Shown piece by piece: positions 5,204-8,781 of a DNA stretch of 8,781 bases. The translations under genes were made by a program, and so were the position numbers. How positions within the stretch are numbered: position 1 is the first letter of the stretch; each line of letters begins with the position of its first letter. The notes beneath the pieces were generated by a model. The model saw only the letters and a list, made by a program, of their open reading frames with translations, searched no databases and had not been told where the DNA came from. The DNA comes from Deltaproteobacteria bacterium (GTDB lineage: Bacteria > UBA10199 > SPLOWO2-01-44-7), in NCBI GenBank assembly GCA_016203765.1, contig JACQMB010000117.1:1-8781 (forward strand), read 5' to 3'.

Positions 5204-6975
5204 GTACGTTTAAACCACTTTGCGATTTGATCGAGGGGGATTTCAACGGAAGTCGGCCGGCCGTGGGGGCAGTGGGTGGCGTGGTATTCGTCCATTTCTT
5301 TGAGCAGGTGCTCCAGTTCCGGCTTGGAAAGAGAATCGCCGGCGCGGACCTGGGCGTGGCAGGACATCGTTTTGAAGATATGATCGCGGACTTTTTCCAG
5401 GGCGGTGCTGGTTTCCAGCGTTTCCAATTCGGCCGCGATCTCTCCCAACAGGGCCGGAATCTTTTTTTCCGGAATCAAGGCGGGGCAGGCCCGGATGGCA
5501 AAACTTTGTCCCCCGAAAGGTTCAATGTCGAGACCGGCCTCCTGCAAGGTTCCCAGGTGTGTTTCCAAAAGGGCCGCCTCTTTTTTGCCGGTCTCCCAAG
5601 TCAAGGGAAAGGCCAGGCGCTGGCTGGCGGCCTCTTTTTCCCTCGGCCCCTTCTTCAATTTTTCATAACCGATCCGCTCATGCGCCGCGTGCTGGTCGAT
5701 TAGGACAAGTTTTCCATCGGTAGCTTCACAAAGGATGTAAGTTTGAGCAATCACTCCCAAAACTCTGAGCTGAGCGAAGGGCCCGACAGAAAGCGAAGGC
5801 GTTAGCGAGCCGGTCGAGAGGAGGGACCGGGGAGAGGAGACCGTGGACCAGGGACCAGGGACCAGGGACCAGGGGCTGGGGACCGGGGACTGTGGACGCT
5901 GGGCTTGATCCATTATTTCCGGGACAGGTCCTGTTTTTGGTCCACTGTCCATGGTCCATTGTCCATGGCCCGTTATATATATTTTCCCTTGCACCGCCTT
6001 CCTGACCGCCTGCGCCACAAACTGATGCACAACTTGCGGTTTTACAAATCGCACTTCACGTTTCGTCGGATGGACATTGACGTCGAACTGATCGGGCGGA
6101 ATCTCCAAATAAAGGACCCCCTTCGGATACTGCCCCTTCATTAGAAAATCGGAATAACCCTGCCCCAGGGCGTGCTGTAACACCCGGTCGCGCAAAAAAC
6201 GGCCGTTCAGGAAAAAATAAATGCCGTTGGCGTTGGCGGCCGAGTTGCGCGGATGAACCAGCCAGCCGGAAAGTTTGAATTCCGGCACGGCCTCCCGCGT
6301 TGCAAAGGCGTCCTCAACAAAATCCCCGCCCAAACAAACCTTCAGACGGGCGAGCGGTTCTTTCGCCGCCGGTGTCAGCCATTTAACCTTTCCATCCACG
6401 ACCAATCCAAAACCGCAATCGAGCCGGCTCAACGCCAATCTTGTTAAAACATCTTCGATATGACCGGCCTCCACTGCGTCACTCTTCAAAAATTTTCTCC
6501 GCGCCGGCGTGTTGTAAAAAAGATCGTCCACCACCACCCGCGCGCCGACCGGACAACCGGCCGTGCGCGCCAAAACCGGCTCTCCTCCCCTCACCTCCAC
6601 CCTCGCCCCCTCCAACGCCCCCTCTCTCTTTGATTTCGTCTCCAAAACAAAATGGGAAACTGACGCAATCGAGGGCAAAGCCTCGCCGCGAAAGCCCAGG
6701 GTGCGGATCGCGAACAGATCGTCGAGGCAGGAAATTTTACTGGTGGCATGGCGCTGGATTGCCAGCTTGGCCTCTTCCAGGCTCATCCCGCACCCGTTAT
6801 CGCTGACTTCGATTTTTTCCTTACCGGCCTGCTCGACCGCCACACGTACGAAAGTCGCCCCCGCGTCCAAGGCATTTTCGACCAGTTCCTTGACCACCGA
6901 GGCGGGACGCTCGACCACCTCGCCGGCGGCGATCTTGTCGGCCAAGTCGGGCGGCAAAATGTGAATGCGGGACAT
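5200..6975 (-). CDS. mutL: DNA mismatch repair protein MutL, endonuclease type
   Basis: A 591-residue MutL with complete N- and C-terminal domains. The GHKL ATPase carries AAGEVVERPASVVKELVENA (E30 and N34), DNGCGM (59-64) and GFRGEAL (94-100), then NGRF and the VNVHPTKREVRF strand (299-310). The C-terminal domain has DQHAAHERIGYE (427-438), which fits the metal-dependent endonuclease motif DQHA(X)2E(X)4E, plus SCHAQVRAGD (538-547) and CPHGRPT (569-575). In the known family these mark MutL proteins that nick DNA themselves, as expected where MutH is absent. The linker of about residues 337-405 is rich in P, S, W, G and L and is encoded by short repeats. AGGGAGG lies four bases before the ATG. 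It is first in an operon with miaA and divergent from plsB. The cell role is recruitment by MutS to mismatches and strand incision. Confidence 0.97.
   Translation of the reverse strand: MSRIHILPPDLADKIAAGEVVERPASVVKELVENALDAGATFVRVAVEQAGKEKIEVSDNGCGMSLEEAKLAIQRHATSKISCLDDLFAIRTLGFRGEALPSIASVSHFVLETKSKREGALEGARVEVRGGEPVLARTAGCPVGARVVVDDLFYNTPARRKFLKSDAVEAGHIEDVLTRLALSRLDCGFGLVVDGKVKWLTPAAKEPLARLKVCLGGDFVEDAFATREAVPEFKLSGWLVHPRNSAANANGIYFFLNGRFLRDRVLQHALGQGYSDFLMKGQYPKGVLYLEIPPDQFDVNVHPTKREVRFVKPQVVHQFVAQAVRKAVQGKIYITGHGQWTMDSGPKTGPVPEIMDQAQRPQSPVPSPWSLVPGPWSTVSSPRSLLSTGSLTPSLSVGPFAQLRVLGVIAQTYILCEATDGKLVLIDQHAAHERIGYEKLKKGPREKEAASQRLAFPLTWETGKKEAALLETHLGTLQEAGLDIEPFGGQSFAIRACPALIPEKKIPALLGEIAAELETLETSTALEKVRDHIFKTMSCHAQVRAGDSLSKPELEHLLKEMDEYHATHCPHGRPTSVEIPLDQIAKWFKRT
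5766..5820. repeat. Second repeat-like segment in the mutL linker
   Basis: A stretch containing AGCGAAGG twice (5773-5780 and 5792-5799), plus GAGCTGAGC and GTTAGCGAGC. It looks like an intergenic-type repeat captured in frame and encodes about LSTGSLTPSLSVGPFAQL of MutL, between the heptamer region and the start of the C-terminal domain. Recognition is by composition only; a second copy elsewhere in the genome cannot be seen from this window. Confidence 0.4.
5843..5968. repeat. Heptamer repeats in inverted arrangement inside the mutL linker
   Basis: On the + strand, 5843-5897 is a run of degenerate seven-base units of the form AGGGACC/GTGGACC (three exact AGGGACC copies in a row at 5850-5870). 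Bases 5940-5967 hold units of the form GTCCATG/GTCCATT, which are the same kind of unit in inverted orientation. The two arrays can fold back on each other. Read on the mutL strand they encode a tryptophan- and proline-rich linker (for example SPWSLVPGPWSTV) with no stop codon. Confidence 0.72.
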
Positions 6976-7004
6976 AGTGCCTCCCTACCAAAAAGAGGCC
7001 GGAC

Positions 7005-7035
7005 TTGCCAAGGCCTATTAAAAATAGGATACAAT
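7005..7035 (+). promoter_or_regulatory. Candidate plsB promoter with inverted repeat in the spacer
   Basis: TTGCCA (7005-7010) and TACAAT (7030-7035) resemble -35 and -10 hexamers, with a long 19-base spacer. The spacer holds a perfect six-base inverted repeat CCTATT-AAA-AATAGG (7014-7028), a possible operator. The spot lies in the 66-base gap between the divergent mutL and plsB genes. If the -10 is correct, transcription would begin close to the plsB ATG. No experimental-grade signal; moderate to low confidence. Confidence 0.35.
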
Positions 7036-7041
7036 AAGGCG

Positions 7042-8781
7042 ATGGAGATTGTTCGCCCCAGCCCGCTGGAAAGGATTTTGGGGAAAATCGGCGGATGGTT
7101 TGTCCGCCAGAGGCCGGCCCCCCGCCCCGATACCGCCACCCTCCTCGATCTTTATAACGGGGGGATGTTTGCCGAAGGAAACTTTTTTCATCGTCAGATC
7201 CTCACCCATTGGGCTGAAAGGATCCGGGCCGACGAAACCCATCTGGAGACACTCCGGATCAAAGCCCAACAGGGCCTTTTCATCTACGTCACCCGCAATA
7301 TCGGCCAGCTCGAATTGATCGTGCTGAATAACGTTCTCTCCGAGCAAAAACTTCCCTCCCCTTTTTTCAACAACGCCCTTCGGGCCCGGCGCTGGCTCCC
7401 GTTGAAAAAATTCTTTAAACTTTATCGCGACCGCATCGGTTTTCTGGCCAGGCACAAAAACTTTCCGGACCCGGCGGCCAATGGTTTTCCTGAAGACCTC
7501 GTGCTGGAGAGAAGGTCGATTCTCTACTCCCTGGAGGAATGGGACCCGGAATTTATTCCCGAGGAGACCCGGGGTTTTTTGGAAGCGCTGTTCGAAGCCG
7601 AAAAAAAGACCGGCTACCCCATTTTTATTGTCCCCTACCAGTTGATCTGGGACAAGCGCCCCCGCCGCGAGCAGGCCTCCGTTTTTGAGGCCCTGTTCGG
7701 CGAAAACGAAAGACCCGGCCGCTGGCGCAAGATCATTCTTTTTTTCCGGCATTACAAAAACCGGGCCATCCAAAAATTTTCGGAGCCGATCCCCCTGTCT
7801 GCTTTTGGGTCCCCCCTTCCTCTTTATAAAAAAATCGTCGGCCAGCTTCAGAGCGAACGCAAAAATTTTACCGGCCCCGTGATTCACTCCCACCGGTGGT
7901 TTTTGGATCACACCCTGGAGGACGAAGGACTGGCCAAAACCGTTTATGAAATTGCCAAGGAGAGGCGAAAACCGGTCGACACCATCAAGGGTTTGGCGCT
8001 TAAATACGCCAGGGAAATAGCGGCGGACCTCCGCTATCATTATATTGAGTTCGTGGCGGCCATCCTCCACCGTGTGTTTCAAAATCTTTTTGAAGGGGTG
8101 TCGGTCGATACTGAAGGAATCAAACGACTCAAAAAAACACTCGCCCGGGGTCCGGTGATTTTAACCCCCAATCACCGCTCCCACCTCGACTATCTTTTGC
8201 TGGGTTATCTCTGCCATCAAAACGACATCGTCTCCCCCTACGTGGCCGCCGGGATCAACATGGCCTTCTGGCCGATGGGGCGCTTCTTCCGCCGTTGCGG
8301 GGCCTTCTTTCTAAGGCGCTCTTTTGAGGGAAACCTTCTCTACAAAAAGACTTTCCAAACTTATCTGAAAATTTTGGTGCGGGAGGGCTATCTTCAGGAA
8401 TTTTTTATCGAGGGGGGGCGTTCCCGCACCGGAAAACTCCGCTCGCCGAAATTGGGCATGTTGTCGATGTATTCGGAGGCGGTGCACGAAGGGGCGGCCG
8501 GGGATATCTTCTTCATGCCGGTCAGCATTACCTATGACAAGGTCCTCGAGGAAAAATCCTACATCGAAGAGATGGGGGGAAAGCCGAAACAAAAGGAAAA
8601 ATTCACCGACATCCTTCGATTGACCCGGTTTTTAAAGGGGCGCTACGGCAAAATCTACGTAAACTTTGATGAAGCGATTTCCTGGCAGGAGGCGGCCGCG
8701 CAGGCGGAGGCACTCGAATGGGAGAAAAAAAAGCCGCAGATCGTGCAGGGATTGGCCAACCAGATTTGCCACGCCATCAAC
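7042..8781 (+). CDS. plsB: Glycerol-3-phosphate 1-O-acyltransferase PlsB, C-terminus beyond window
   Basis: An open frame of 580 codons running off the right edge. It encodes PlsB, the membrane-associated enzyme that acylates sn-glycerol 3-phosphate at position 1, the first step of phospholipid synthesis. The four acyltransferase blocks are in order: block I NHRSHLDYLLL with the HX4D pair H378 and D383, block II GRFFRRCGAFFLRR (413-426), block III FFIEGGRSRTGKL (454-466) and block IV FMPVSITYDKV (about 491-501). The long N-terminal region before block I is typical of PlsB rather than PlsC/PlsY and is somewhat longer than in the E. coli enzyme (whose histidine is near 306). The ATG at 7042 is preceded by AAGG very close to it, a weak ribosome site; the next in-frame ATG is about 40 codons on. 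No stop interrupts the frame. A 354-codon antisense frame is a shadow. Confidence 0.94.
   Translation, partial: MEIVRPSPLERILGKIGGWFVRQRPAPRPDTATLLDLYNGGMFAEGNFFHRQILTHWAERIRADETHLETLRIKAQQGLFIYVTRNIGQLELIVLNNVLSEQKLPSPFFNNALRARRWLPLKKFFKLYRDRIGFLARHKNFPDPAANGFPEDLVLERRSILYSLEEWDPEFIPEETRGFLEALFEAEKKTGYPIFIVPYQLIWDKRPRREQASVFEALFGENERPGRWRKIILFFRHYKNRAIQKFSEPIPLSAFGSPLPLYKKIVGQLQSERKNFTGPVIHSHRWFLDHTLEDEGLAKTVYEIAKERRKPVDTIKGLALKYAREIAADLRYHYIEFVAAILHRVFQNLFEGVSVDTEGIKRLKKTLARGPVILTPNHRSHLDYLLLGYLCHQNDIVSPYVAAGINMAFWPMGRFFRRCGAFFLRRSFEGNLLYKKTFQTYLKILVREGYLQEFFIEGGRSRTGKLRSPKLGMLSMYSEAVHEGAAGDIFFMPVSITYDKVLEEKSYIEEMGGKPKQKEKFTDILRLTRFLKGRYGKIYVNFDEAISWQEAAAQAEALEWEKKKPQIVQGLANQICHAIN

Noticed and set aside
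5843..5968. The heptamer arrays as a CRISPR array
   Set aside because: Units are seven bases long and contiguous, with no unique spacers, and they lie inside an open mutL frame.
7018..8082. A 354-codon - strand open frame opposite plsB
   Set aside because: The + strand frame contains all four PlsB acyltransferase blocks and stays open to the window end; the antisense product has no recognisable motif.
1..8781. A previously undescribed defence or biosynthetic system
   Set aside because: All complete genes but the ATPase/HAMP pair are recognised housekeeping functions; no nuclease, effector, reverse transcriptase or biosynthetic enzyme cluster is present.

Overview
The window looks like a piece of chromosome from an uncultured or little-studied Gram-negative bacterium. 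Base composition is moderate, slightly GC-rich by eye. PlsB, an ExeA/GspA-type ATPase and an endonuclease-type MutL together fit a deltaproteobacterium-like or candidate-phylum lineage better than an enteric one, but the sequence does not settle taxonomy. The genes are mostly housekeeping (eno, miaA, mutL, plsB) plus one small accessory pair (ExeA-like ATPase and a HAMP sensor protein). I see no phage, transposase, CRISPR array, RNA gene or toxin-antitoxin locus, and no gene set I would call a new system. The unusual content is structural DNA: duplicated genes, palindromes and repeats.

Layout. Bases 1-588 are the last 195 codons of an enolase gene on the + strand, cut by the window edge. Bases 1218-2468 hold a complete enolase gene on the - strand. 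The two are tail to tail and form an inverted repeat (1-611 against 1195-1805, no gaps, about 95% identical). The 583 bases between the arms are almost filled by two long imperfect palindromes (624-843 and 848-1184); the second contains two copies of a double-hairpin module with paired, compensating base differences. A third palindromic repeat (2481-2562) lies 12 bases upstream of the complete enolase start codon.

Bases 2629-4313 encode a tightly spaced + strand pair: an ExeA-like AAA ATPase and a two-transmembrane HAMP protein with no output domain. It converges on the - strand mutL-miaA operon (6975 to 4310), and the two facing stop codons share the tetramer TTAA. mutL and miaA overlap by four bases (ATGA). 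The MutL interdomain linker is largely encoded by short repeats. A 66-base divergent intergenic region then separates mutL from a + strand plsB gene (7042 to beyond the window end).

Together: enolase is central glycolysis, PlsB starts membrane phospholipid synthesis, MutL acts in mismatch repair and MiaA in tRNA modification. The mutL-miaA pairing is a common bacterial arrangement and is the only clear functional operon. The ATPase/HAMP pair may belong to envelope assembly or sensing, but its partner functions are not visible here.
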